64,000 bases of DNA, from NCBI RefSeq assembly GCF_900129615.1, contig NZ_FQWI01000003.1, forward strand, positions 1 to 64,000. Reading direction: 5' to 3'. This document shows, in pieces, positions 19,952 through 29,434 of this stretch. The translations under genes and the position numbers were made by a program. Each line of letters opens with the position of its first letter. The first letter of the stretch is position 1. This DNA is from Pectobacterium carotovorum (GTDB lineage Bacteria; Pseudomonadota; Gammaproteobacteria; Enterobacterales; Enterobacteriaceae). The notes under the pieces are model-generated. The model saw nothing but the letters and a program-made list of their open reading frames with translations, was not told the origin of the DNA and ran no database searches.

Positions 19952-22723
19952 ATGAAAAATAAAATCATGTACTGGCTAGCGGGCGTTATTTTCCTGTTAG
20001 CTGGAAGTGTTGTGAGCCAGGCCGAAGAAGTTAAAAGCCCGTTGCCGGTTTTTAAAGAAGGGACGTTGGCAAATGGACTGCGTTACACCCTTGTGCCGCT
20101 GGAAGGGCAAAAGTCGCGGGTCGATATTCGCCTGATTGTTGATGTCGGCTCGATTGATGAGAAGGACAATGAATCCGGCGTGGCGCATATCGTGGAACAC
20201 ATGGTGTTCCGCGCTAGTGACGCGTTTCCTCAAGGTGTGAGTACGGAACTGCACAAGCAGGGATGGGTACGCGGGCAGAGCTATAACGCCGTGACCAATT
20301 ACGAGCGCACCATGTACATGATGAGCCCGCCGAAAGGTAACCGCGATCTGGGGACGACCTTGCAGGCGCTGAGCCAGATGACAGGCCATGCCAAATTGCT
20401 GCAAAGCGATCTTGATGATGAGCGCAAAATTATTCTGGAAGAGTGGCGTGGCAAGCTGGGCGTAGCGGAACGCATGAACCAGCAGCGCGTACAGGCGATT
20501 CGCCATGACTCTCGTTATCCTTCCCGCCCAACGATTGGCACGGAAGCGTCGATTAACGACACGCCAGCCAGCGTACTACAGGATTTCTATCAACGCTGGT
20601 ATCACCCGTCGAATATGCGTTTGATGATCATTGGTGATATCACGCCTGCGGATGCAGAACGCGAAATTCAACGCTATTTTGCACCGTTGCCCAATGTCGC
20701 TGTGCCAGCCCGTGATTACTACGAGCCGTTACTGAAACCGAGACTCAACGTTGCGCGTTTGCAGGATAGCCAGAGTGGCAGCAGCCAGGTGTCATTTGTC
20801 TACCGTTTCAATGACAAAGACACATTCGGCCAATCCGATTACCGTCATCGTTTGCTGACGCAAATCACACTGTCTGCGGTAACACGTCAGGTTCGTCGAC
20901 AACAAGCGGAACTGCCACAAGACGCCAGTAGTCTGGTGGTGCGTAAATCGGATATCGGTAAAACGACGGCTGCACTAGGCTTTTTCGCCAATGTGATGCC
21001 GGGTGGTCATGACGCTGCTATTTCCGCCGTACTGAAAGAAATTGAACGCTTCAAACGCTATCCGTTAAACGAACAGGACATCACGGAGATCAAATCCGAC
21101 ATTCGTGAAGTCGCACAGCGTATGAGCGATACACCTGAAAAACGTGAGTTTTCAGACTGGGTTCAACAATTGACCATCGTCTGGCAGCAGGATCGCCCTT
21201 ATGTCGGCAGCCAGCAGCGCGGTAAAGATGCACTGGAAGCGCTGGATACCATCACGGCGGAAGATGTGAACCGCCATTGGCAACGTTGGTTAGCGTCACC
21301 TGATACGTTGGTTCAGTTTAGCGTGCCGGGCGCGACGCCTTTCACCTTGCCTAAACCGGATGCGATTCGTAAGTTGCAGGCACAGTGGGCAGCCGCGACG
21401 CTGGCACCGCTGCAAGTAGAAAAAGAGAAAGTCATCCCTGAATTGCCTGCCGTAACGCAAAGTGGGAAACGTACGGCGGTGAAGACCTTTGCCGCGCAGA
21501 AGGTAGAGCAGTGGCAGTTGAGCAATGGTGACCGCGTGGTATGGCTGCGTGCGCCAGAAGCGGGTAAAAAAGTCTACCTGACGGCAGTGAGCGACGCAGG
21601 ATATTTGTCAACCTCGACCAATCCGTGGCAGGTACAGCTGGCAAGCCAACTGGTAAACCAAAGCGGACCGGCAACATGGAGCGGTGAAGCGCTTAGTAAC
21701 TGGAAAAAGGAAAAGACGCTGTCGCTGGGTATTGCTCAGGAAGCCGATCAACTCACCGTGAACGGAAGTGCGCCAACAGAGCAGTTGGCAAGCCTGCTGG
21801 GGCTATACCGTGAGCTGAATGTGGCTCCGGGTATCGACCCTGAAGTGATGAAAGAAAGCATGATGGGTCTGGCGCGTCAAAAAGCCAATGACGATCAATC
21901 TGTTTCAGGAGAACGGGCCAGTGACATTGCCAAACTGCGTTTTGGTGAGCCAGCCTGGCAGCAACCTGAAATTGCGGAACTGAAGCAAATTTCAGCGCCG
22001 GCGCTGCTTTCACAGTGGCATAAGGCGGTATTTGCCCCGGTAACCTACTATCTGGTGGCAGATATGCCTGCTGCACAGATTTTGCCGCAGGTTGAACGCT
22101 ATTTAGCGACGATCCCGCGTCAGCCTGCTAGCGAGGTGAAATCACATCTGGCTCTGCCGGGTAAACGTGAAGCGACATCGGCTATCAGTATTGAACCGCG
22201 TGCCGATATCCGCGCCTGGAGCTTCACACCGCATGCGTGGACACCACAGGCCGCGGTGCAGGTGAGCGTTGCCCGTAATCTGGCGAATAAATATCTCAAA
22301 ACCAGCCTGCGTGATGATGCGTTAGGCATTTATCGCATGCGTGTCGATAGCGAACTGGAAGATAAAAGACAGCGTATTGAGACAGAAGTGAGCTTCACCA
22401 GCGCGCCTGACCGTGCGCAGGAACTGTGGAAACTGGCTGAGAACGTCTTTGCTGAACTGCCGACGAAGATCACTCAGCAGGATGTAGAAGATCAGAAAGC
22501 ACAGTTCATTCGTGCGGAAAAAGGGCGTCAGGGCGATCTCATGACGATACAGCGCCGTCTGCTCCTGAGTTACCGCCATTATGACGATCCGCGTTATCTG
22601 ACTAGCGTAGCCAAACTGTCCGACAGCATCACGCTGGAAGACGTACGGGCGATGTCGGCGAAGCTGTATAACCCGGATAACCGCGTGCTTTACATCACCT
22701 TGCCGCAAGAGGTGAAAGAGTGA
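19952..22723 (+). CDS. Periplasmic M16 zinc protease, PqqL/FusC-like
   Basis: 923 residues with a signal peptide ending near SQAEE. The inverted zinc motif HxxEH is at His79-Glu82-His83 (VAHIVEHMVF), with the third ligand in KIILEEWRG (about residue 163-164). Two M16 halves follow, the second without the motif, as in clam-shaped proteases such as FusC and E. coli PqqL. FusC cuts imported plant ferredoxin in the periplasm to release iron. The gene lies 25 bases after the receptor and overlaps the ABC gene, so the three act together. ATG 19952 is preferred to GTG 19949, with AAAGG 6 bases upstream. Confidence 0.92.
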   Translation: MKNKIMYWLAGVIFLLAGSVVSQAEEVKSPLPVFKEGTLANGLRYTLVPLEGQKSRVDIRLIVDVGSIDEKDNESGVAHIVEHMVFRASDAFPQGVSTELHKQGWVRGQSYNAVTNYERTMYMMSPPKGNRDLGTTLQALSQMTGHAKLLQSDLDDERKIILEEWRGKLGVAERMNQQRVQAIRHDSRYPSRPTIGTEASINDTPASVLQDFYQRWYHPSNMRLMIIGDITPADAEREIQRYFAPLPNVAVPARDYYEPLLKPRLNVARLQDSQSGSSQVSFVYRFNDKDTFGQSDYRHRLLTQITLSAVTRQVRRQQAELPQDASSLVVRKSDIGKTTAALGFFANVMPGGHDAAISAVLKEIERFKRYPLNEQDITEIKSDIREVAQRMSDTPEKREFSDWVQQLTIVWQQDRPYVGSQQRGKDALEALDTITAEDVNRHWQRWLASPDTLVQFSVPGATPFTLPKPDAIRKLQAQWAAATLAPLQVEKEKVIPELPAVTQSGKRTAVKTFAAQKVEQWQLSNGDRVVWLRAPEAGKKVYLTAVSDAGYLSTSTNPWQVQLASQLVNQSGPATWSGEALSNWKKEKTLSLGIAQEADQLTVNGSAPTEQLASLLGLYRELNVAPGIDPEVMKESMMGLARQKANDDQSVSGERASDIAKLRFGEPAWQQPEIAELKQISAPALLSQWHKAVFAPVTYYLVADMPAAQILPQVERYLATIPRQPASEVKSHLALPGKREATSAISIEPRADIRAWSFTPHAWTPQAAVQVSVARNLANKYLKTSLRDDALGIYRMRVDSELEDKRQRIETEVSFTSAPDRAQELWKLAENVFAELPTKITQQDVEDQKAQFIRAEKGRQGDLMTIQRRLLLSYRHYDDPRYLTSVAKLSDSITLEDVRAMSAKLYNPDNRVLYITLPQEVKE

Positions 22724-24393
22724 AAAAGATGGCGGCACAGTTTGCCGATCTCTGCCGCCCCTTTTGGGGCGGTAAGCGAAGCTGGCAGGCATGGGGGCTT
22801 CTGCTGGCTGCGGTGTCGATGGGATGGATGATTGTCTATCTCAACGTGTTGTTAAACGAATGGAGTAAAACGTTTTATGACGCGTTAGGGGCATTCGACA
22901 GTGGCCTGCTATTTTCACTGATGAAGACCTATGCGCTTTATATCCTGATCTATATCGGGGTATTCGCGCATCAGGACTGGTTTACCAGTTGGCTGGTTCT
23001 TCGCTGGCGTACCGCGTTAACGGAACAGCTGGTTGATAGCTGGATGGCGAAGCGGGCATTTTACCGCATGTCGGTTGCTGGCAAGATCGATAACCCCGAT
23101 CAGCGTATCGCCGAGGATATCAGCTTGTTTGTTGATAAAACGGTCAGCCTGACGGTGTCATTTTTAGTTGTGACGGTACAGCTCTTTTCTTTCACTGTTA
23201 TTTTGTGGGAGCTGTCGGGGGTTCAGCGATTTACCCTGTTTGGCGAAGAGTGGGTAATTAAAGGTTATTTGGTCTGGGTTGCCATTCTCTATACGCTCTT
23301 GGGCAGCCTGATTACGCATGTGGTCGGTAAGCGTCTGCATGGTATCAATTATGATAAACAGCGTGCGGAAGCGGATTTCCGTGCGTCTTTGTTACGTAAG
23401 CACGATAACGCGGAGCAAATTGCGTTGTACGGTGGTGAACAGCAGGAAAAAAACCACCTCAAGCGTAATTTTACGTCCATCGTCACCCATTATTGGCGGT
23501 TGATGAACGCCGAACGTAATCTGGTTTTTTTCACTTCTGGTTATATGCGCGTCAGCCAGATTGTCCCTATTTTTGCTGCACTTCCCGCTTTCCTCAGTAA
23601 AACGGTGACGCTGGGGGGGCTGATGCAGATTCGCGGGGCGTTTGGTCAGATACATATTGCGTTGAGTTGGTTTATTCGGATGTATAAGGAACTGATGATT
23701 CTTTCCGCCAGTATGGCGCGTCTTAGTCAGTTCAAAGAAGAAATCAAACGTCATCAGTCTGAACAGGCCGATGCACCAGTAGGTCAGGATTTACGTATCG
23801 AGCAACTCTCTTTCACCACGCCGCAGGGCGCTCCGCTGTTGCAAAAGGTGGATCTGAGCTGTGAAGCGGGTAGCTGGAGTAAGTTTTCTGGCCGCAGCGG
23901 GCTGGGGAAATCCACTCTGCTGCGTACGTTAAGCGGCCTGTGGCCGTATTACGATGGCCGCTGGCAGTCGCTTGAAGGCCACAGCTTGCTATTACCGCAG
24001 CAAAGCTATTTGGGGCAGGGTACGCTGGCAGAGATCCTCTGCTATCCGCATCCGCCGCTGGCCGACAGCGATATGCTGCGTCAGACGCTCGATAGCGTCG
24101 GGCTGGGCGCGTGGCGCGATCGTCTGGATGAGCAATTGAACTGGGATCGGGTGTTCTCCGGCGGAGAACGGCAGCGTGTTGCCTTTGCCCGCGCGCTGAT
24201 TGCTAAACCCGATACGCTTTATCTGGATGAAGCGACCAGCAATCTGGATCATGACGCCGCCAGACAGCTTCTGGCTCTGGTCAAGCTAGCATTGCCGGCG
24301 TGTACCGTGGTGGCGATTACGCACCAGACGGAGCTGGACGATCTGTTCACGCACCGTTATGACTTAACAGATTTTGCCTCACAGCGTAGTTGA
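22720..24393 (+). CDS. Fused ABC transporter permease/ATPase, YddA/FusD-like
   Basis: 557 residues. An N-terminal membrane domain with about six spans (about 20-330, SbmA/BacA-type) is fused to an ATPase domain: Walker A GRSGLGKST (about residue 390), signature FSGGERQRVAFARAL and Walker B TLYLDEATSNLD (about 499). E. coli YddA and Pectobacterium FusD are the nearest named relatives; they accompany an M16 protease and a TonB receptor and are thought to handle protease products at the inner membrane. The GTG start overlaps the protease stop (GTGA), with GAGGTG upstream; ATG 22729 is an alternative. Confidence 0.88.
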   Translation: MKKMAAQFADLCRPFWGGKRSWQAWGLLLAAVSMGWMIVYLNVLLNEWSKTFYDALGAFDSGLLFSLMKTYALYILIYIGVFAHQDWFTSWLVLRWRTALTEQLVDSWMAKRAFYRMSVAGKIDNPDQRIAEDISLFVDKTVSLTVSFLVVTVQLFSFTVILWELSGVQRFTLFGEEWVIKGYLVWVAILYTLLGSLITHVVGKRLHGINYDKQRAEADFRASLLRKHDNAEQIALYGGEQQEKNHLKRNFTSIVTHYWRLMNAERNLVFFTSGYMRVSQIVPIFAALPAFLSKTVTLGGLMQIRGAFGQIHIALSWFIRMYKELMILSASMARLSQFKEEIKRHQSEQADAPVGQDLRIEQLSFTTPQGAPLLQKVDLSCEAGSWSKFSGRSGLGKSTLLRTLSGLWPYYDGRWQSLEGHSLLLPQQSYLGQGTLAEILCYPHPPLADSDMLRQTLDSVGLGAWRDRLDEQLNWDRVFSGGERQRVAFARALIAKPDTLYLDEATSNLDHDAARQLLALVKLALPACTVVAITHQTELDDLFTHRYDLTDFASQRS

Positions 24394-24401
24394 TGTTGCT
24401 C

Positions 24402-24545
24402 GCAGGTCTTCCGGCTCTCGGGAGGCCTGCGGTTCTGGTAGGTTTCTCGTCCCATGCCCCCTATAATCTTCCGCAGGATTATCCCGTCTTTACGGCACTT
24501 TTCGTCGCTCGCAGACTCCAATCCCCATCTTACTAGGGTGGCTGA
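24402..24545 (-). ncRNA. Cobalamin-riboswitch-like element with no downstream gene
   Basis: Read on the minus strand, four short blocks occur in the order seen in the E. coli btuB riboswitch: AAGATGGGGATT (cf. AATAGGGAATC), AAGTGCCGTAAAG (cf. CAGCGGTAAGG), CATGGGACGAG (cf. GGTGGGAAG) and GAGAGCCGGAAGACCTGC (cf. CAAGCCCGAAGACCTGC). The last block also forms an 11-base stem (24402-24412 with 24420-24430, two G-U pairs). Downstream on that strand lies only the antisense of the ABC gene, so it would be an orphan or control an antisense transcript. It may be degenerate, or a different structured RNA, because the 5' half deviates from consensus. Confidence 0.4.
24494..24521 (+). promoter_or_regulatory. 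yfeY: Possible sigma-E promoter of yfeY
   Basis: GGCACTT, a 16-base spacer and TCCAA weakly match the RpoE promoter (GGAACTT then TCAAA/TCTGA), 60 bases before the yfeY start. YfeY is known as an RpoE-regulated lipoprotein in E. coli. The match is poor, and the same bases fall in the riboswitch-like element on the other strand. Confidence 0.25.
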
Positions 24546-24580
24546 TGACGAAAGCCGTTCAATCTTGAGGAGTACATGCC

Positions 24581-25180
24581 ATGAATTTTCGCCCGCTGGG
24601 TTTATCGCTGGTGCTGGGTTTACCGCTGTTGCTGACTGGATGCAGCACACTTTCCAATTTCTCCTGGTCCAGCCTGTCGCCGTTTAACTGGTTCGGCAGC
24701 TCGCTGGAGGTGACCGATGCAGGTGTCGGCGGCATCAATGCCGGTACGCCGCTGTCCGAAGGGGCGTTACAGAGCGCACTGGATGGCAGTTATCAACTGC
24801 GTAGCGGAATGGGCACGTCCAACGGTCAACTGGTTGCGTTTTATCAGGCGCTGGATGGCAAAGACGTGAAGATGGTCATCAGTGGGCAGCCGAAGGGCAG
24901 CGTGCGCAAAGTTGAGGTCATGGATCCGGCAATTGGCAGCGCAGGTGGCGTGAAAATAGGGGATGCTTTTAGCAATACCTACAGTAAAGCGTTTGAATCC
25001 TGCCAGTTAGGGCAAGGTGATGATGCGCAGAGCGTGGAATGTGCCGCGCCGCAGAGTACGCATATCAGCTACGTCTATTCCGGCGAGTGGAGCGGCCCGG
25101 AAGGCTTGATGCCGCCCGATGATATCCTGAAAACCTGGAAAGTGAGCAAAATCGTGTGGCACGCGCAGGCGCGAAACTAA
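24581..25180 (+). CDS. yfeY: RpoE-regulated lipoprotein YfeY
   Basis: 199 residues. The lipobox is LLLTGC with the lipidated cysteine at residue 21, so it is an envelope lipoprotein. The remainder resembles E. coli YfeY; the molecular role is unknown, but the orthologue belongs to the sigma-E envelope stress regulon. GAGGAG precedes the ATG by about 9 bases. It is followed by yfeX, as in E. coli. Confidence 0.88.
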   Translation: MNFRPLGLSLVLGLPLLLTGCSTLSNFSWSSLSPFNWFGSSLEVTDAGVGGINAGTPLSEGALQSALDGSYQLRSGMGTSNGQLVAFYQALDGKDVKMVISGQPKGSVRKVEVMDPAIGSAGGVKIGDAFSNTYSKAFESCQLGQGDDAQSVECAAPQSTHISYVYSGEWSGPEGLMPPDDILKTWKVSKIVWHAQARN

Positions 25181-25322
25181 CTTGCGTTTACGCAAGGTAA
25201 AAGTCAGGCGGCTTCCGGTATGATAGCGGCGCCGCCTGATATTTTTTCGGCGGTCGTATGCGCCATAACTATCGTAGTAAACCATAACAACAAAGAAAAA
25301 ACTGACGCTTGAGGAAGCAGAA

Positions 25323-26222
25323 ATGACACCAATTCAGAGCGGTATTTTATTGGAACACCGCCGTTTTGCCATTTTTATGGAAGCGATGATTCAGGGAGAG
25401 TTTGATGCTATCCGGCAGGGATGCAAAAAATTCTGTCAGATGTTACAAGAGTTACAGCAGCAGTATCCCGATGCGGGATTAGGCGCCGTGCTGGCGTTTG
25501 GCAGCGATGTCTGGCGGGATCTGGACTGCAACCACGGTGCAGCGGAGCTGAAGCCGTTCACGCCGCTGGGCAACGGGCTTGCTCCTGCCACGCAGCGCGA
25601 CCTGTTGATCCATATCCAATCGCTGCGCCATGATGTTAATTTCACGCTTGCACAGGCGGCGCTGGCGGCGTTTGGTAGCGCGATTCGTATCGAAGAAGAG
25701 ACGCACGGTTTCCGTTGGGTGGAAGATCGCGATTTAAGCGGCTTTGTCGACGGCACGGAAAATCCGCAGGGCGATGCGCGTCACGCTGTGGCGATTATCC
25801 CAGAAGGTCAGCCGGATGCGGGCGGCAGCTACGTGTTTACTCAACGTTGGGAACATAATCTGAAGCAGTTGCAGCGTTTTAGCGTGGAGCAGCAAGAGCA
25901 AATGATTGGCCGCACCAAGCAGGACAATGAAGAACTGTCTTCCGATGAGCGCCCTGTGACGTCGCATCTTAGCCGCGTGGATTTAAAGGAAGACGGCAAA
26001 GGGCTGAAAATCCTGCGTCAGAGCCTGCCTTACGGCACCGCGAGCGGGAAGAACGGGCTTTACTTTGTTGCCTACTGCGCGCGTCTGCATAACATTGAGC
26101 AGCAGTTGCTGAGCATGTTCGGCGATCGTGACGGCAAACGCGATGACATGCTGCGCTTTACACGTGCCGTCAGCGGCAGCTACTTCTTCGCGCCTTCTCT
26201 CGATCAACTTTTGTCGCTGTAA
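25323..26222 (+). CDS. yfeX: Dye-decolorising-type haem peroxidase YfeX
   Basis: 299 residues of the DyP family. The GxxDG motif is GFVDGTENP (about residues 139-147); the proximal haem histidine is in [10 protein letters not shown] and the distal arginine in [10 protein letters not shown]. coli YfeX is a cytosolic haem-binding peroxidase (porphyrinogen oxidation and haem dechelation have both been proposed). GAGGAAG is upstream of the ATG, and a strong hairpin follows the gene. Confidence 0.92.
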   Translation: MTPIQSGILLEHRRFAIFMEAMIQGEFDAIRQGCKKFCQMLQELQQQYPDAGLGAVLAFGSDVWRDLDCNHGAAELKPFTPLGNGLAPATQRDLLIHIQSLRHDVNFTLAQAALAAFGSAIRIEEETHGFRWVEDRDLSGFVDGTENPQGDARHAVAIIPEGQPDAGGSYVFTQRWEHNLKQLQRFSVEQQEQMIGRTKQDNEELSSDERPVTSHLSRVDLKEDGKGLKILRQSLPYGTASGKNGLYFVAYCARLHNIEQQLLSMFGDRDGKRDDMLRFTRAVSGSYFFAPSLDQLLSL

Positions 26223-26240
26223 GAGCTGACTCGTTTTCCT

Positions 26241-26266
26241 GATGCCTGCACCTGTGCAGGCATCAA
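26241..26266 (+). terminator. Hairpin terminator after yfeX
   Basis: TGATGCCTGCA and TGCAGGCATCA form an 11-base perfect stem with a CCTG loop. The following sequence is pyrimidine-rich but lacks a pure U tract. Confidence 0.65.
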
Positions 26267-26339
26267 TTCTCTCCGCTTTCAATTTTCCGCTCCCTGCATT
26301 GGCTATCTGACCGCGCCTTTCCTTTTTCACCCTACTTTT

Positions 26340-26539
26340 TCTTCTCGTCTCGCTCGTTTCGGGGTTATGTCCTTTAGCGCTTAAAAATCCCGAAATGATA
26401 TATATAAAGGTTATATGTTAACCGTCACTTCCCCCTACACTGATTGACGCTGACAAGCGCATTCGATTCAAAAAACGGCTATGTAACGGCTCCGACAACA
26501 AGGCCTACCGAATAGGCTCTAACTCTGACAGGACATAAG
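26340..26539 (+). promoter_or_regulatory. Upstream region of cysP
   Basis: This region holds no gene. Around 26395-26425 it is AT-rich with opposed ATATA and TTATAT segments, where CysB-dependent promoters of cysP operons usually sit. CysB sites are too degenerate to call by eye. Confidence 0.3.
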
Positions 26540-27568
26540 ATGAATCAAGTACAGGTGAAAGGCTGGCTGGTGAAAGGTTCTCTGGCGCTGTCATTGCTGC
26601 TGGGCGGGCAGAGCGCTGTCTCTGCTACCGAGTTGCTGAACAGCTCTTATGATGTATCGCGTGAGCTCTTTGTTGCGCTCAATCCCGGCTTTGAAAAACA
26701 GTGGCTGTCGCAACATCCTAACGATCCGCTGACGATCAAACAGTCGCATGCCGGTTCATCTAAGCAGGCGCTGGCTATTCTGCAAGGCTTGAAGGCCGAT
26801 GTCGTGACCTATAATCAGGTGACGGACGTCCAGATCCTTCACGACCGCGGGCAACTGATTCCGGCTGATTGGCAGACGCGTTTACCGAATAACAGCTCTC
26901 CATTTTACTCCACCATGGCCTTCCTGGTTCGCAAGGGCAATCCTAAAGGGATTCACGACTGGAACGACCTGGTGCGTGATGACGTTAAGCTGATTTTCCC
27001 GAATCCGAAAACCTCCGGCAATGCCCGCTATACCTACCTTGCCGCATGGGGCGCGACCAGCAAAGCCAACGGTGGCGATGAGGCCAAAACGCGCGAGTGG
27101 GTAAAGCGTTTTCTGGCGAACGTCGAGGTATTTGATACCGGCGGCCGTGGCGCAACCACCACGTTTGTGGAACGCCAGTTGGGCGATGTGCTGATTAGCT
27201 TTGAATCCGAGGTGAATAATATTCGCAACCAGTACGGCGCTGAGAACTACGAGGTGATCGTCCCGAAGGTCAACGTGCTGGCTGAATTCCCGGTGGCGTG
27301 GATCGATAAGAATGTCGAGAAGAACGGCACGGAGCAGGCGGCAAAAGCCTATCTGAATTATCTGTATAGCCCAGAGGCGCAGAAGGTGATCACCGACTTT
27401 TACTACCGTGTGAATAACCCTGAATTGACGCAAACGCTGAAATCCCGCTTCCCGGAGACCACTTTATTCCGAGTGGAAGATCAGTTTGGGGCGTGGCCAC
27501 AGGTGATGAAAACCCACTTCGACACCGGTGGTGAACTGGATAAATTGCTGGCGGCTGGTCGTCAGTAA
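26540..27568 (+). CDS. cysP: Thiosulfate-binding periplasmic protein
   Basis: 342 residues with a signal peptide (cleavage near AVSA-TELL). The mature start [14 protein letters not shown] and the [21 protein letters not shown] and [14 protein letters not shown] segments match E. coli CysP almost residue for residue. It captures thiosulfate (and sulfate) in the periplasm for the CysTWA permease. It is the first gene of the operon, overlapping cysT by one base (TAATG). Confidence 0.96.
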   Translation: MNQVQVKGWLVKGSLALSLLLGGQSAVSATELLNSSYDVSRELFVALNPGFEKQWLSQHPNDPLTIKQSHAGSSKQALAILQGLKADVVTYNQVTDVQILHDRGQLIPADWQTRLPNNSSPFYSTMAFLVRKGNPKGIHDWNDLVRDDVKLIFPNPKTSGNARYTYLAAWGATSKANGGDEAKTREWVKRFLANVEVFDTGGRGATTTFVERQLGDVLISFESEVNNIRNQYGAENYEVIVPKVNVLAEFPVAWIDKNVEKNGTEQAAKAYLNYLYSPEAQKVITDFYYRVNNPELTQTLKSRFPETTLFRVEDQFGAWPQVMKTHFDTGGELDKLLAAGRQ

Positions 27569-28422
27569 TGTCTTTGGGGTCGGGTCACTTCTTTTCTGGT
27601 TCAGGTAAACGGGTGCTGCCGGGATTCGCGCTGAGTCTGGGTAGCAGCCTGCTGTTCGTCTGTCTGATTCTGCTGCTGCCCTTAAGTGCGTTGGTCATGC
27701 AACTCTCAGAAATGAGTCTGGCGCAGTACTGGACGGTAATCTCCAATCCGCAGGTGGTGGCGGCCTACAAAGTCACGCTCTTGGCGGCAGGGCTGGCGAC
27801 GGTATTTAATGCCGGATTCGGTCTGTTAATGGCGTGGATTCTGACGCGCTATCGCTTTCCCGGCCGAGCCCTGCTGGATGGATTGATGGATTTACCCTTT
27901 GCGCTCCCTACCGCCGTGGCGGGGCTGACGCTGGCTGCGCTGTTTTCAACGACTGGCTGGTACGGCGCATGGCTGGCAGAGTACGGCATTAAGGTGTCGT
28001 ATACCTGGCTGGGGATTACGGTCGCGATGGCGTTCACCAGCATTCCTTTTGTGGTGCGTACCGTCCAACCGGTGTTGGAAGATCTGGGATCGGAATACGA
28101 AGAGGCGGCGCAAACGCTGGGCGCGAATCGCTGGCAGTGTTTTCGCTATGTCATCTTACCGGAATTAACGCCGGCGCTACTAACGGGCACCGCGCTGTCG
28201 TTTGCCCGCAGTCTGGGCGAATTTGGTGCGGTTATCTTTATTGCGGGGAACATTGCCTGGCAAACGGAAGTCGTTTCGCTGATGATTTTTATCCGCTTGC
28301 AGGAGTTTGATTTCCCTGCTGCCAGCGCGATTGCCTCCGTCGTGTTAGCTGCGTCTTTATTGATACTGTTTGCCGTCAACGTGCTGCAAAGCCGTTTTGG
28401 TCAACGGACCCGGAGCGTGTAA
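27568..28422 (+). CDS. cysT: Sulfate/thiosulfate ABC permease subunit CysT (CysU)
   Basis: 284 residues with six membrane spans. The ATPase-contacting EAA loop is present (EYEEAAQTLGANRWQCFRYVILPEL). It forms the inner-membrane channel with CysW. The one-base overlaps on both sides (TAATG) indicate tight translational coupling in cysP-cysT-cysW. Confidence 0.95.
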   Translation: MSLGSGHFFSGSGKRVLPGFALSLGSSLLFVCLILLLPLSALVMQLSEMSLAQYWTVISNPQVVAAYKVTLLAAGLATVFNAGFGLLMAWILTRYRFPGRALLDGLMDLPFALPTAVAGLTLAALFSTTGWYGAWLAEYGIKVSYTWLGITVAMAFTSIPFVVRTVQPVLEDLGSEYEEAAQTLGANRWQCFRYVILPELTPALLTGTALSFARSLGEFGAVIFIAGNIAWQTEVVSLMIFIRLQEFDFPAASAIASVVLAASLLILFAVNVLQSRFGQRTRSV

Positions 28423-29315
28423 TGGCAGAGATACCGACTGTGACGCCGCAGCGTCAATCCCATCCGGGGCGGCAGGAACGTAACTGGGCGAGAGCGGCGT
28501 TGATTGCGCTGGGCGTGATATTATCGCTCATCATGCTGGTCATCCCCTTAGTGTCAATTTTTGCCGCTGCGCTGTCGCATGGGCTGGGGGGCGTCTGGCG
28601 TAACCTGAGCGATCCTGACATGCTGCATGCCATTGGCCTCACGCTGCTGGTGGTCGCGATTGTTGTACCGGTGAATCTAGTGTTTGGCACGCTGCTGGCG
28701 TGGCTGGTCACGCGCTTTCAGTTTCCGGGGCGGCAACTGCTGCTCACGCTGATCGACATTCCTTTTGCTGTTTCTCCTGTGGTGGCGGGTTTGCTGTATC
28801 TGCTCTTTTACAGCACTAACGGCCCGGTTGGCGGCTGGCTGGATGAGCAGGGGATACAGCTGATGTTTGCCTGGCCGGGCATTGCGCTGGTGACGATATT
28901 CGTGACCTGTCCGTTTATGGTCAGGGAGCTGGTTCCGGTGATGATGAGTCAGGGCAGTCAGGAAGAAGAAGCAGCAGTGCTGCTCGGTGCGTCAGGCTGG
29001 CAGGTGTTCTATCGGGTAACGCTACCGAATATTCGCTGGGCGCTGCTGTATGGCGTGGTGCTGACCAATGCCAGAGCGATAGGTGAGTTTGGCGCCGTGT
29101 CTGTGGTGTCAGGTGCGATTCGCGGTGAAACCTACACGCTGCCGCTACAGGTCGAATTGTTGCATCAGGATTATAACAGCGTGGGGGCGTTTACCGCTGC
29201 GGCGTTGTTAACCGTGATGGCGATATTGACGCTGTTCATCAAAAGCGCTTTGCAGTGGCGTGTGAAGCGGCAAATGGCGCAAGGGCGGGAACAGAATCCG
29301 CCTGAAAAGCAGTAA
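28422..29315 (+). CDS. cysW: Sulfate/thiosulfate ABC permease subunit CysW
   Basis: 297 residues with six spans and an EAA loop (EEEAAVLLGASGWQVFYRVTLPN). It is intact and matches E. coli CysW. Normally cysA, the ATPase of the complex, follows directly; here the next 170 bases hold only a fold-back repeat and then cysM. The permease must therefore use an ATPase encoded elsewhere, or be inactive. Confidence 0.95.
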   Translation: MAEIPTVTPQRQSHPGRQERNWARAALIALGVILSLIMLVIPLVSIFAAALSHGLGGVWRNLSDPDMLHAIGLTLLVVAIVVPVNLVFGTLLAWLVTRFQFPGRQLLLTLIDIPFAVSPVVAGLLYLLFYSTNGPVGGWLDEQGIQLMFAWPGIALVTIFVTCPFMVRELVPVMMSQGSQEEEAAVLLGASGWQVFYRVTLPNIRWALLYGVVLTNARAIGEFGAVSVVSGAIRGETYTLPLQVELLHQDYNSVGAFTAAALLTVMAILTLFIKSALQWRVKRQMAQGREQNPPEKQ

Positions 29316-29322
29316 ATTGAGA

Positions 29323-29434
29323 TTGCTGACAAAATCAGATTTTAGGGGAAGCACAGGGATGAGGTTCCCGTAGGGATACCTCGCTCTGTGGTCGCCCGTG
29401 TATCTCGAATTAACCATCATGGGTTTGTCAGCAA
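29323..29434. repeat. Fold-back element containing structured repeat copy 2, at the position of cysA
   Basis: Outer perfect 11-base arms TTGCTGACAAA (29323-29333) and TTTGTCAGCAA (29424-29434) enclose the repeat shared with 13291-13360 (here 29340-29408). The inner stem is CACAGGG/CTCTGTG, against CGCGGGG/CCCCGCG in copy 1: both sides changed while pairing is kept. The GAGGT/ACCTC and TCCC/GGGA stems are identical. This fits a small non-autonomous mobile or structured RNA element. It may also terminate transcription after cysW. Confidence 0.8.
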
